A stretch of 20,301 nucleotides of DNA, taken from a virus. The notes below the pieces were generated by a model that saw only the letters and a program-made list of their open reading frames with translations, searched no databases and was not told the origin of the DNA. The DNA is taken from positions 1 to 20,301 of IMG/VR virus record IMGVR_UViG_3300010354_000887. One strand, given 5' to 3'. This document shows, in pieces, positions 11,704 through 19,619 of this stretch (position 1 is the stretch's first letter; the number at the start of each line of letters is the position of its first letter). A program made the position numbers and the translations under genes.

Positions 11704-13310
11704 GCGCCAAGGCCGATGCGATCCTCGAATCGTTCGAGGCTGCGGTCAAGCAGCAGCTCGAAGCGAAGTCGCTCGTCCACTTCGAGGGCCTTCTCACGAG
11801 CCCTCTGGGCTTCGGCCTTACTACTGCTAGCCCTCTGCAGCGTGCGATTGCTCGTGTTGCCGACGGTCGTCCTCTGGATGATCTTGCGGAAGACCCCGCA
11901 GTCGCCCGCGCGTTTGGTGGACGCCTGCCGGACCCGGTCAAACCTGCGGAATTTGCCATCGTTTCCGGGATTCGTACCGCGAAAAGCCTCTCGGCAGCGG
12001 CGCTGGCAGTCCACTGGACGCAACGGGCCGACCTTTCGCGTCTAGGACCAGGCGAAATCCCTCGTATCTCCATCGTTTCGCTGTCGAAGGACCTCGCGGA
12101 CGTCGTCTTCGGCCACATCGTGGGCCGGATGATGGCGTCGCCCATCCTTTCGAAGCTCATCTTGGAGACGCCGACCGCCGACACGCTCATGATCCGCCAC
12201 CCGAGCGGTCGTCCGGTCGAGATCAAGGTCGTGGCGAGCTCGAAAGCGGGCTCGTCGCTCGTCGCGCGCTGGTCCGCCGGCGTCATCCTCGATGAGGTGG
12301 CGCGCTGGGGCTCGGACGACGCCGCCGTGTTGGTCAACGACCTGCGCGACGCCGTGCTCCTGCGCATCCTGCCGGGCGCGCAGCTCGTCTACATCAGCTC
12401 TCCGTGGGCCCCGATGGGCTTCCTCTACGATCTCGTGAAGGAACGCTGGGGAAAGCCGGACCGTGACTGCATCGTGGTCAAGGCGCCGGCCTACGACATG
12501 GCCCCGCTCATCTGGACGCCCGACAAGCTCGAGATCGCGCGCCGTGACCCGCGCATCTACCGCACGGACATCGAAGCGGAGTTCGCCGACCCCGAAGAGG
12601 CGCTCTTCACGACCGCCATGCTCGACACGGCGACGCGGAAGGAACCGCTCGTGGCTCCGCCGCTGCCCGGAGCGACGTACACCGCGGCCATCGACCCCGC
12701 TACGCGCGGCAACTCGTTCACGCTCGTGGTCGCCACGGGCTCGGGGCGCAAGCAGAAGGTCATCGTGCTCGCGAAGCAGTGGACCGGGAGCCCCGCCAAC
12801 CCGCTGCGGCCATTCGCCGTGCTCGAGGAGATCGCGCACATCCTCAAGGCGTACCGGGTCACCGTCCTCGACAGCGACCAGTACATGGGCGACGCCCTTC
12901 GCGACCTCGCGTTCCAGGTCGGGCTCGTCCTCGTGCCTCACCACTGGACGAATGGCGAGCGCAGCAAGCGGTACATGACGCTGCGCACGATGTTCGAGAT
13001 CGGCGAGGTCGAGCTTCCGCCGGATCCGCTCGTGCGCCAGGACATGCAGCGCGTCGTGAAGCGGTACACGCAGAACGGCATCAGCATCGACCTGACGCGC
13101 ACGAACGACGGGCGTCACGCGGACTACGCGCCGGCCATCTGCATGGCCCTCACGCGCTGGCACGAGGAGTCGCTCAGCCGCGCGCAGGGCTCCTTCGAGG
13201 AGGACTACCAGGGCATGCCGGAGGAGGAGAAGCAGATCTGGAACACCCTGGAAAAGAAGTTACGTCGTAAAAATGACCGCGCGGCCAAAAGTCGCTTGTT
13301 TCGTCCTTGA
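11700..13310 (+). CDS. terL: Terminase large subunit (packaging ATPase-nuclease), 536 aa
   Basis: It pumps DNA into the prohead and cuts the concatemer. Walker A lies at residues 89-96 (SGIRTAKS, with Ala where Gly normally precedes the Lys), Walker B at 194-200 (GVILDEV, with D198 and catalytic E199), and the coupling motif at 231-236 (YISSPW). The RNase H-like nuclease has acidic residues in AIDPATRG (D332), VLDSDQYMGD (D391) and DGRHADYAPA (D475). Length and motif order fit a full-length large terminase. ATGA coupling links it to the 105-residue gene before it. No clear small terminase is seen upstream. Confidence 0.9.
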   Translation: MSAKADAILESFEAAVKQQLEAKSLVHFEGLLTSPLGFGLTTASPLQRAIARVADGRPLDDLAEDPAVARAFGGRLPDPVKPAEFAIVSGIRTAKSLSAAALAVHWTQRADLSRLGPGEIPRISIVSLSKDLADVVFGHIVGRMMASPILSKLILETPTADTLMIRHPSGRPVEIKVVASSKAGSSLVARWSAGVILDEVARWGSDDAAVLVNDLRDAVLLRILPGAQLVYISSPWAPMGFLYDLVKERWGKPDRDCIVVKAPAYDMAPLIWTPDKLEIARRDPRIYRTDIEAEFADPEEALFTTAMLDTATRKEPLVAPPLPGATYTAAIDPATRGNSFTLVVATGSGRKQKVIVLAKQWTGSPANPLRPFAVLEEIAHILKAYRVTVLDSDQYMGDALRDLAFQVGLVLVPHHWTNGERSKRYMTLRTMFEIGEVELPPDPLVRQDMQRVVKRYTQNGISIDLTRTNDGRHADYAPAICMALTRWHEESLSRAQGSFEEDYQGMPEEEKQIWNTLEKKLRRKNDRAAKSRLFRP

Positions 13311-13343
13311 GGCCACCTTGGAAAACTGGATACTTGGCCAGAC

Positions 13344-15206
13344 ATGCCGGGCATCTCGGAGACAACCGACGCGTGGTGGCTCGTTCACGAGCGGGAGGAA
13401 GACCCCGCGGACGCAGTCGTCTCCGCTGTGACCTCGATCCGCAACGAGGCGTCGACTCGTCGCGGGATGTGGAGCCGAGCAGGTGAGGTGTACGGCACCG
13501 ACCTGCGGATGTTCGGCATGCCGATCAAGAGCGCGTGGGACGACCGGGTGTCGTTCAACGTCGCTGCCAATGCCATCAACACGATGCAGGCGAAACTTGC
13601 GCGGCAGATGCCTCTGCCGAGTTCGCTGACGGTCGGTGGCGACTTTCTCCAGCGGTACCGCGCACAGCGCCTCGACCGCTTCCTCCACGGCGCGTTCTAC
13701 GCCGCGAGCTACGCCAAGATCTACCCGCAACTCCTGCTCGACGTCCTCGTCTTCGGCACGGCGGCGGTGAAGGTCTACGTGCAGGACGGCACGGTCCAGA
13801 TCGAGCGCATCCCGATCTTCGACCTGCTCGTGTCGGAGGCCGAGGCCCGCTACGGCACGCCGCGCTGCCTCTACCACCGCTGCTACATGGACCGCTCGGT
13901 CGTGCTCGAGGCGTTCGGCGGCGAGGACCAGCCTGGGCTCTACGGCTCGCAGGCTGCCCGCCGCAAGGCCATCTTCGACGCGCCCAAGCCGGCGGACGAC
14001 GACTCGACGTACATGAACAGCGGGCGGTACTCGGACCAGATCCTGGTCTACGAGGCCACACACCTCGCCTCCGGGCCGAAGGCGACCGACGGGCTGCGTG
14101 TCATCGCGCTCTCGACGGGCACGCTCGTCTCAACGCCGTGGGTCCGCAACACGAACTTCGGGTTCGCGTTCCTCCGCCTCAACGCCGTCCTCTCTGGCTT
14201 CTACGGTCCGTCGATGGCGCTCGATCTCGCGGCTGCGCAGGACGAGTACGACAAGCTGTCGGAGAAGATTCAGGTGGCGCACGACCTCATGGGCGGCAGC
14301 CACATCATGGTGCAGGCCGGCACCCTTGGGAAAACCAAGATCGACAACGATGTCGGCACCATCATCGAGTACAACGGGCAGAAGCCGGACGTCTTCAACC
14401 CGCAGCCGGTTCACCCGGACACCTACGCCTACAAGGACATGATCGCGCAGAACATGCTGCGCTATCAGGGCATCAGCGAGCTCGCGGCCCAGAGCGTCCT
14501 GCCGGCGGGTCTGCGCCAGGCGTCGGGCCGTGCCCTCAACGTCTACGACGACATGGAAGACGCGCGGTTCCGCGTCGCGCACGAGGCCGTGCGCCAGTTC
14601 CACGTCGACATCGGCTGGCTCATCGTCGATGCCTGCGAAGAGGCGTCCGAGGCTGGCGAGCAGGTGGAGATCCTGGCTCCAGGTCAGGGCGCGCTCGAGC
14701 GGATCAACTGGTCTGACGTCCAGATGGACCGCCGCGAGTACACGCTACGCTGCGAGCCTATCTCCTCGCTCTCCCAGTCCAAGGCCGCGAAGTTCCAGGA
14801 AGTCATGGAGCTCGTCGACCGGAAGATCTTCGTCGACCGCCGCGAGATCGCGCACCTGCTCGACCTCGGCGACATCGTCGCCACGCGCGACATGGAGACG
14901 TCGGACATCGACATCGTCGACAAGACCTGCGCGCTCATCCTCCGCGGCGAGCCGTACCCGGATCCCGACAAGCGGCTCCTGCTCGACGTCGCGTACGACC
15001 GTGCGCGCCGCCACTACAACAAGGCTCGCGTCGACGGCGTCCCCGAGGACCGCGTCGCGGAGCTCAACGAGTACCTGAACAAGATCGAGGCGCTCATCGC
15101 GCAGATGCAGGCCGAGCAGCAAGCCGCTCAGGCCGCCGCGCAGCAGCCGCCCGCAGGAGCACCGGCGCCAGAAGCGCCACCAATGGAGGAACCACCCAAT
15201 GTCTGA
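13344..15206 (+). CDS. Portal protein, 620 aa
   Basis: It forms the ring at the capsid vertex through which DNA passes. The sequence has features of large portals of short-tailed phages: an N-terminal region with DDRVSFNVAANAINTMQAKLARQMP, a central wing with LLDVLVFGTAAVKVYV and IERIPIFDLLVSEAEARYGTPR, the stem/helix region LAAAQDEYDKLSEKIQVAHDLMGG and YQGISELAAQSVLPAGLRQASGRAL, and a Gln/Ala/Pro-rich C-terminal tail (coiled coil from about 575). The start at 13344 lacks a good ribosome site, and the 33-base gap before it is AT-richer than its surroundings. Position between terminase and scaffold supports the call. It overlaps the next gene by 8 bases. Confidence 0.85.
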   Translation: MPGISETTDAWWLVHEREEDPADAVVSAVTSIRNEASTRRGMWSRAGEVYGTDLRMFGMPIKSAWDDRVSFNVAANAINTMQAKLARQMPLPSSLTVGGDFLQRYRAQRLDRFLHGAFYAASYAKIYPQLLLDVLVFGTAAVKVYVQDGTVQIERIPIFDLLVSEAEARYGTPRCLYHRCYMDRSVVLEAFGGEDQPGLYGSQAARRKAIFDAPKPADDDSTYMNSGRYSDQILVYEATHLASGPKATDGLRVIALSTGTLVSTPWVRNTNFGFAFLRLNAVLSGFYGPSMALDLAAAQDEYDKLSEKIQVAHDLMGGSHIMVQAGTLGKTKIDNDVGTIIEYNGQKPDVFNPQPVHPDTYAYKDMIAQNMLRYQGISELAAQSVLPAGLRQASGRALNVYDDMEDARFRVAHEAVRQFHVDIGWLIVDACEEASEAGEQVEILAPGQGALERINWSDVQMDRREYTLRCEPISSLSQSKAAKFQEVMELVDRKIFVDRREIAHLLDLGDIVATRDMETSDIDIVDKTCALILRGEPYPDPDKRLLLDVAYDRARRHYNKARVDGVPEDRVAELNEYLNKIEALIAQMQAEQQAAQAAAQQPPAGAPAPEAPPMEEPPNV

Positions 15207-16191
15207 CGACCTGTACGCACGCATGCAGGCAGCCGCGAAGGCCGCCATCGAAACGTCCGCCCCCGCCGAGGAGGCGGCGCCCGAGGCCCAGGCCGAGGAG
15301 ACCGCGACCCTCGAAGCCAGCGACGCGCCGGCTGCCGACGAGCAGCCCGTGGAGGCCGAGGCGCAGGCTGGCGAGGAGACCGCCGAAGCCGCGCCCGAGG
15401 AGGCCGAGGAAGAGACCGAGGAGGAGCAACCCGACGTCGCCGACCAGATCCTGGCGGTGCGTCAGGCGGCAGAGCGCCGTGTGCGCCAAGCCGAGGCTCG
15501 CGCGCGCGAGCTCGAAGCGAAGCTCGAGAAGGCCGACGAGCGCGTCAACATGTCGCGCAAGGAGGTCGTGGAGGACATCTTCCGCAAGCTCCGCCGCGCC
15601 CCGGCTCGCACGTTCAAGGAGTTCGGCTTCGACTTCCAGGAGCTCATCGACGCGGGCATGCGCGAGGGGCAGTTCCACGACGGGACGTTCTCCGAGATCG
15701 ACGAGGTCAAGCAGCAGATCCGCGAGCTTCAGAAGGAGCGCGAGGAGCTTCGCGCGCAGAAGGAAGAGCAGCAGCAGCGCCAGATGCTCCAGGAGGCCCG
15801 CAGGGAGTTCCTCGGGCAGGTGAGCGAGCGCGAGTACCCGACGCTCTTCAACATGTTCCAGGACGACCCTGAGCCGCTCTGGATCGAGGCGCAGCGCATC
15901 GCCGAGCTCCACGAGGAGCAGCACGGCGAAGCGCCGGACGACCGCGCGGTCATCCGCCACCTTGAGGCCAAGTACAAGGCCCGGCTCGAGCGACTCTCCG
16001 GCAAGGCGGCACCCGCTGCTGCCACGTCTACGCCCGCGGCGAAGAAGCCCGCCGGGGCGAAGACCATCTCGACCAAGGCTGCCAGCGAAACGCGGACTGC
16101 TGGCAAGCCGTTTGGACAGCTCTCTGCTGAAGAGCAGCGGGCTGCCCTCGTGGCCGCAGTCAACAAAAGCAAGCAAGCAGCAACCAACTAG
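15199..16191 (+). CDS. Scaffolding-like head assembly protein, 330 aa
   Basis: The ATG at 15199 has a GGAGGA site upstream within the portal gene. Residues 15-80 are extremely acidic and Ala-rich (about one Glu per three residues); residues 85-130 and 170-215 are charged coiled coils (VRQAEARARELEAKLEKADER, IRELQKEREELRAQKEEQQQRQ); the C-terminus is basic and Ala/Lys-rich (KKPAGAKTISTKAAS). Acidic N-terminus, coiled-coil middle and basic C-terminus, placed between portal and capsid genes, fit a scaffolding protein that shapes the prohead and leaves before DNA entry. No protease motif is seen. Confidence 0.75.
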   Translation: MSDDLYARMQAAAKAAIETSAPAEEAAPEAQAEETATLEASDAPAADEQPVEAEAQAGEETAEAAPEEAEEETEEEQPDVADQILAVRQAAERRVRQAEARARELEAKLEKADERVNMSRKEVVEDIFRKLRRAPARTFKEFGFDFQELIDAGMREGQFHDGTFSEIDEVKQQIRELQKEREELRAQKEEQQQRQMLQEARREFLGQVSEREYPTLFNMFQDDPEPLWIEAQRIAELHEEQHGEAPDDRAVIRHLEAKYKARLERLSGKAAPAAATSTPAAKKPAGAKTISTKAASETRTAGKPFGQLSAEEQRAALVAAVNKSKQAATN

Positions 16192-16200
16192 GAGTGAATC

Positions 16201-17553
16201 ATGCCGTACACCAACCCGACGTTCGCAGCCGTCCAGAGCATCCTCAAGATCAAGTACCCGGACGGCGCCCTTCCGCAGGCGCTCTACAAGGACTTCCCGC
16301 TCCTCTCGCTCGTCAAGAAGACGACGAACTTCGACGGTGAGTTCAAGGTCGTGGCGCTCCAGAACGAGCGTCCGCAGGGCTCGTCCTCGAGCTTCTCCAT
16401 CGCGCAGGGCGTCTCGAAGAACGGCGCCAACGGCGGCGGCGGCACCTACAAGCGGTTCCAGGTCTACCGCACCCGTCACTACGGCATCCTCCGCATGGAC
16501 GGCGAGACCATGAAGGCGGCGGTCCGCACGAGCGGCGCGCTCGTCGACCTCTGGAACAACGAGACGGACGGCATCTCGAAGAACGAGATGGCGGACCTCG
16601 AGTTCCAGCTCTTCGGCGACGGCACCGGCGTTCGCGGCGTCATCGCGGCGAGCCCGGCCCCGGCGGTTGCCGCCGGCGTGCTCACGTTCACGCTCGCGAC
16701 GCCTGCCGACGCGGTCTACTTCAACCTCGGCATGAAGGTGCAGTTCTGGCTCGCTGCCGCTCAGCACGACTTCGGCGGCGCCGGTGCGGCGGTCGACAAC
16801 GCGAACGGCGACGGCGCGTACGTCGTCGGCATCAACCGCCAGTCGGGCGTCATCCAGGTCCAGGGCTTCACGAACGGCGTCGCGGTCACCGCGGCCACGG
16901 TCACGGCTGGCACCATCGCGGCTGGCGACAGCATCGTCCGCGCGGGCGACTACCTGCAGACGAGCGGTGTCGGCGTCGCGTCGAGCGGCTCGGCCAACGG
17001 CGTCGTGACGGGCATCCAGGCGTGGATCCCGTCCTCTGTGACGGCGACCCCGTTCTGGGGCCTCGACCGCTCGGCGGACCCGGTTCGCCTCGCGGGCCAG
17101 CGCCTCACGGCGACGGGCCTCCCGATGAACGAGGCCCTCATGGAGGCCGAGGCGCGCGTCGCGGTGCAGGGCGTCGGCTACCCCGACACGATCCTCATCA
17201 ACCCGCTCGACCTTCAGAACCTCAAGAAGGCGCTCGGTTCGGACATCGTCTACGACCGCGTCCAGTCGAACGTGGCGGGCATCTCGTTCAAGGCCATCGA
17301 GTACGACGGCATGAACGGTCCGATGAAGATCATCAGCGACCCGTTCTGCCCGCGCAACAAGGCGTTCATGATGCAGCTCGCCTCGTGGGAGCTCAGCACG
17401 CTCGGCCCGGCGCCGCAGATGCTCGACTACGACAACAACGACTACCTCCGCGTGATCGACGCCGATCAGTACGAGGTGCGTTTCGGCCACTACGGCCAGT
17501 TCATCTGCAACAACCCCGGTGCGAACATCGTCATCACCGGCTTCGGTACCTGA
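16201..17553 (+). CDS. Major capsid protein, HK97-like fold, 450 aa
   Basis: AGGAG lies 6 bases before the ATG. The N-terminal arm (FAAVQSILKIKYPDGALPQALYKDFPLLSLVKK) and the stretch YRTRHYGILRMDGETMKAAVRTSGALVDLWNNETDGISKNEMADLEFQLFGDGTG resemble the E-loop/spine-helix region of HK97-type coat proteins in short-tailed phages. A beta-rich segment of about 120 residues (roughly 160-280) is inserted before WGLDRSADPVRLAGQRL. The C-terminal A-domain includes DTILINPLDLQNLKKALGSD, IISDPFCPRNKAFMMQLASWEL and a final EVRFGHYGQFICNNPGANIVITGF. The following gene starts 27 bases later with its own AAAGGAG. Confidence 0.85.
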   Translation: MPYTNPTFAAVQSILKIKYPDGALPQALYKDFPLLSLVKKTTNFDGEFKVVALQNERPQGSSSSFSIAQGVSKNGANGGGGTYKRFQVYRTRHYGILRMDGETMKAAVRTSGALVDLWNNETDGISKNEMADLEFQLFGDGTGVRGVIAASPAPAVAAGVLTFTLATPADAVYFNLGMKVQFWLAAAQHDFGGAGAAVDNANGDGAYVVGINRQSGVIQVQGFTNGVAVTAATVTAGTIAAGDSIVRAGDYLQTSGVGVASSGSANGVVTGIQAWIPSSVTATPFWGLDRSADPVRLAGQRLTATGLPMNEALMEAEARVAVQGVGYPDTILINPLDLQNLKKALGSDIVYDRVQSNVAGISFKAIEYDGMNGPMKIISDPFCPRNKAFMMQLASWELSTLGPAPQMLDYDNNDYLRVIDADQYEVRFGHYGQFICNNPGANIVITGFGT

Positions 17554-17580
17554 TCCGGGGCCTGAGAAAGGAGCCGAATC

Positions 17581-17970
17581 ATGGCACTGAACCGATACCT
17601 GTACCCCCAGAAGGGGACCAACATCGTCCAGCAGGTGACCCTGTCGACGCGCGTCAGCGTCGATGGGGCCACTGGGAACGTCACCGGCATCGTGGCTGGC
17701 CGCGGGCTCACCGTGACGCATGCGGGCGCCGGCGTCTACGATGTCGTATTCGACGGCTCGTCCACCGTTTCCTCGGTGGTCTCCGTCAAGGCGAGCTACA
17801 TCTGCGCCTACGACAAGACGAAGAAGATCGCCTTCCACGTCACCGGCGTCACCACGAGCGGCTGCACGCTGCAGTCGTACCAGGTCGACAACGGAAACGC
17901 GGGCGCGGTGGACGTCACCGGCAGCCTTTGCGTTGAGCTCACCTGCAGCCTTTCGTCGGTGCCGGCCTGA
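17581..17970 (+). CDS. Small beta-rich structural protein, 129 aa
   Basis: The ATG at 17581 has AAAGGAG 7 bases upstream. The protein is almost all beta strand with many Val, Thr, Ser and Gly residues (TLSTRVSVDGATGNVTGIVAGRGLTVTHAGAGVYDVVFDGSSTVSSVVSVKASYICAYD...). Direct placement after the capsid gene and this composition suggest a capsid decoration or head-vertex protein. There is no recognised family. TGATG overlap with the next gene. Confidence 0.65.
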   Translation: MALNRYLYPQKGTNIVQQVTLSTRVSVDGATGNVTGIVAGRGLTVTHAGAGVYDVVFDGSSTVSSVVSVKASYICAYDKTKKIAFHVTGVTTSGCTLQSYQVDNGNAGAVDVTGSLCVELTCSLSSVPA

Positions 17971-18221
17971 TGAAGGGCAAAGGCGGCATGGCCCTCATGA
18001 TCGCCATCGGCAAGAAGAAGCCGGGGATGGGGAAGGAGCGCGGCTCCTCCCCTTCCCTCGCTTCCGACGACGAAGGCGAGGGCGAGGAGATGGGCATGGA
18101 CGCGGAGCTCGGCTCCGTGCTCAAGGCCTACGAAGAGGCGAAAGCCAAGGGCAAGTGGGAGCAGGCCGCGGCGCTTTTCAAGGACGCCGTGAAGTCCTGC
18201 GGATACGAGGAAGAGGACTGA
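17970..18221 (+). CDS. Small acidic head-region protein, 83 aa
   Basis: Starts by TGATG overlap. A basic Gly/Lys/Met-rich start (MKGKGGMALMIAIGKKKPGMGKE) is followed by an acidic linker (DDEGEGEEMGMDAE) and a helix pair (LKAYEEAKAKGKWEQAAALFKDAVKSCGYEEED). Small proteins of this build, ending in an alpha-helical unit with CGYxEED, recur next to capsid genes in related phages as I remember them; their role is unknown. Confidence 0.65.
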   Translation: MKGKGGMALMIAIGKKKPGMGKERGSSPSLASDDEGEGEEMGMDAELGSVLKAYEEAKAKGKWEQAAALFKDAVKSCGYEEED

Positions 18222-18224
18222 CAG

Positions 18225-19199
18225 ATGGCATACTCCCGGACGCTCGCTGAACTCGAACTGGCCGTGCGGCGTGAAGCCGACATGGTGAACTCGCAGTTCG
18301 TGACGTCCGCGGAGGTTCAGGCCTACATCAACCAGTCGTGGGCCGAGCTCTACGACCGGATCGTCCTCTTCGACCAGGAATACCTCCTTCGCTACGTCGA
18401 CATTCCCTCGAGCGCCGCCAGTAGCGAAGGAGAGTTCGACATCCTCAACGACGGACCGACCGGCGTTGTCCGCTCGGTGACCGTCCTGGGCGTCGGCACG
18501 GGCTACTCCGACGGCCCCGCGACCCTGCAGCAGGGCGCGAATGTCACGGCCACCGTGACGCTGACCACCTCCGCGGGCGCCATCACGGGCGTCACGCTCA
18601 CGAGCGCAGGTCACGGCTACACCACGACGTCGCTGAACGTGGACACCGCCACGCTCGCCGTCGTGCAGGGCCTTGGCGCGGGCGGCACCGTGGTCGCCAC
18701 GCTCGACTCCGACTTCTACAAGTGCAAGGGCGTCTGGGCGTCCGACTCGTCCTCGGGCAGCACGACGTTCTGGAACCCGCTGCGCCGCTACCAGTGGGAT
18801 CAGCAGAACATCCTGCGGCAGGCGAACGAGTACTACGGCCCAGGCTTCTCGTCGCTCCCGCTCTACCGGGTCTATACCTGGAACGGTCGCGAGAAGATCA
18901 GCATCGCCCCCATGATCGGCGGCACGTACCGCGTGTGGTACTACCCCGCGCCGTACAAGATGCTCGTCGGCACGGACCGCGTCGATGGGCGCGCGGGCTG
19001 GGACGAGTGGGTCGTGAAGGACGCGGCCATCAAGTGCCTCCTGAAGGAGGAGAGCATCGAGCAGGCCGCCGCCATCAAGGCGGTGCGCGACGAGCTCTTC
19101 TCACGCTTCCAACTCCACGCCTCGGAGCGCGACGCTTCGCAGCCCGAGAAGATCCGCAACGTCAACAACCTGAGCCGCCGCGCCTTCCCCTGGAGGTGA
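18225..19199 (+). CDS. Head-tail connector (adaptor) with inserted beta-repeat domain, 324 aa
   Basis: The N-terminal helices (LAELELAVRREADMVNSQFVTSAEVQAYINQSWAELYDRIV) and the later KCKGVWA, FWNPLRRYQWDQQNILRQANEYYG, YRVYTWNGREKISIAPMIGGTYRVWYYPAP and DEWVVKDAAIKCLLKEE segments fit the connector that binds under the portal. Residues about 78-160 are a separate Thr/Val/Gly-rich stretch with two copies of a beta unit ending in GTGY (89-94) and GHGY (127-132), like GxGY repeats found in phage tail or adhesion proteins. It sits where the core normally runs on into the KCKGV-like segment, so it looks like an insertion. Confidence 0.7.
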   Translation: MAYSRTLAELELAVRREADMVNSQFVTSAEVQAYINQSWAELYDRIVLFDQEYLLRYVDIPSSAASSEGEFDILNDGPTGVVRSVTVLGVGTGYSDGPATLQQGANVTATVTLTTSAGAITGVTLTSAGHGYTTTSLNVDTATLAVVQGLGAGGTVVATLDSDFYKCKGVWASDSSSGSTTFWNPLRRYQWDQQNILRQANEYYGPGFSSLPLYRVYTWNGREKISIAPMIGGTYRVWYYPAPYKMLVGTDRVDGRAGWDEWVVKDAAIKCLLKEESIEQAAAIKAVRDELFSRFQLHASERDASQPEKIRNVNNLSRRAFPWR

Positions 19200-19202
19200 G
19201 CC

Positions 19203-19619
19203 ATGGCGCAGACGAAGCCGCAGCAGTACACGCCGGCGCCGACCGGCAATGAGACGGTCGACAAGCTGCAGGACGTTGTCCGCCAGACGACGGAGTCTGT
19301 CCGCAACGGCCCGCCCAACCAGACGACGGTCAAGTCGCTCATCAAGAACAAGCCCGACCAGGGCGTGGTCTTCCGGCCTGGGCAGACGGTCGACGTCCCG
19401 CACAACCTTGGGCGCATCCCCAACGGCTTCAACATCGCGAAGGTGCTGACCAACACGCCGCTCGCGAGCAGCGCGCCGGCTGCGGTGCCCAACCTGCAGC
19501 TCGTGCCGGTCGCCGGTCCGCTCGGTCAGAAGATCATGAGACTGCGCTACATCGCCCCCAAGGACGCGGACGGGAATGATATTCTCGACCCCGTTCGACT
19601 TCAGTTGGAGATCCGGTGA
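19203..19619 (+). CDS. Small virion protein with HxLGRxPxGF beta domain, 138 aa
   Basis: GGAGG lies 7 bases before the ATG. The N-terminal 60 residues are polar and helical (TGNETVDKLQDVVRQTTESVRN). The C-terminal part has VDVPHNLGRIPNGFNIAKVL, a phrase (HxLGRxPxGF) that recurs in phage structural proteins, followed by beta strands (QKIMRLRYIAPKDADGNDILDPVRLQLEI). Probably a minor head or tail protein. TGATG overlap with the next gene. Confidence 0.6.
   Translation: MAQTKPQQYTPAPTGNETVDKLQDVVRQTTESVRNGPPNQTTVKSLIKNKPDQGVVFRPGQTVDVPHNLGRIPNGFNIAKVLTNTPLASSAPAAVPNLQLVPVAGPLGQKIMRLRYIAPKDADGNDILDPVRLQLEIR

Noticed and set aside
15094-17838. Very long minus-strand open frame (914 codons) opposite scaffold and capsid genes
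   Set aside because: It is the mirror of three well-supported plus-strand genes in GC-rich DNA, with Arg/Val/Leu/Asp-rich low-complexity translation and no domain. A frame free of stops is expected there by codon bias.
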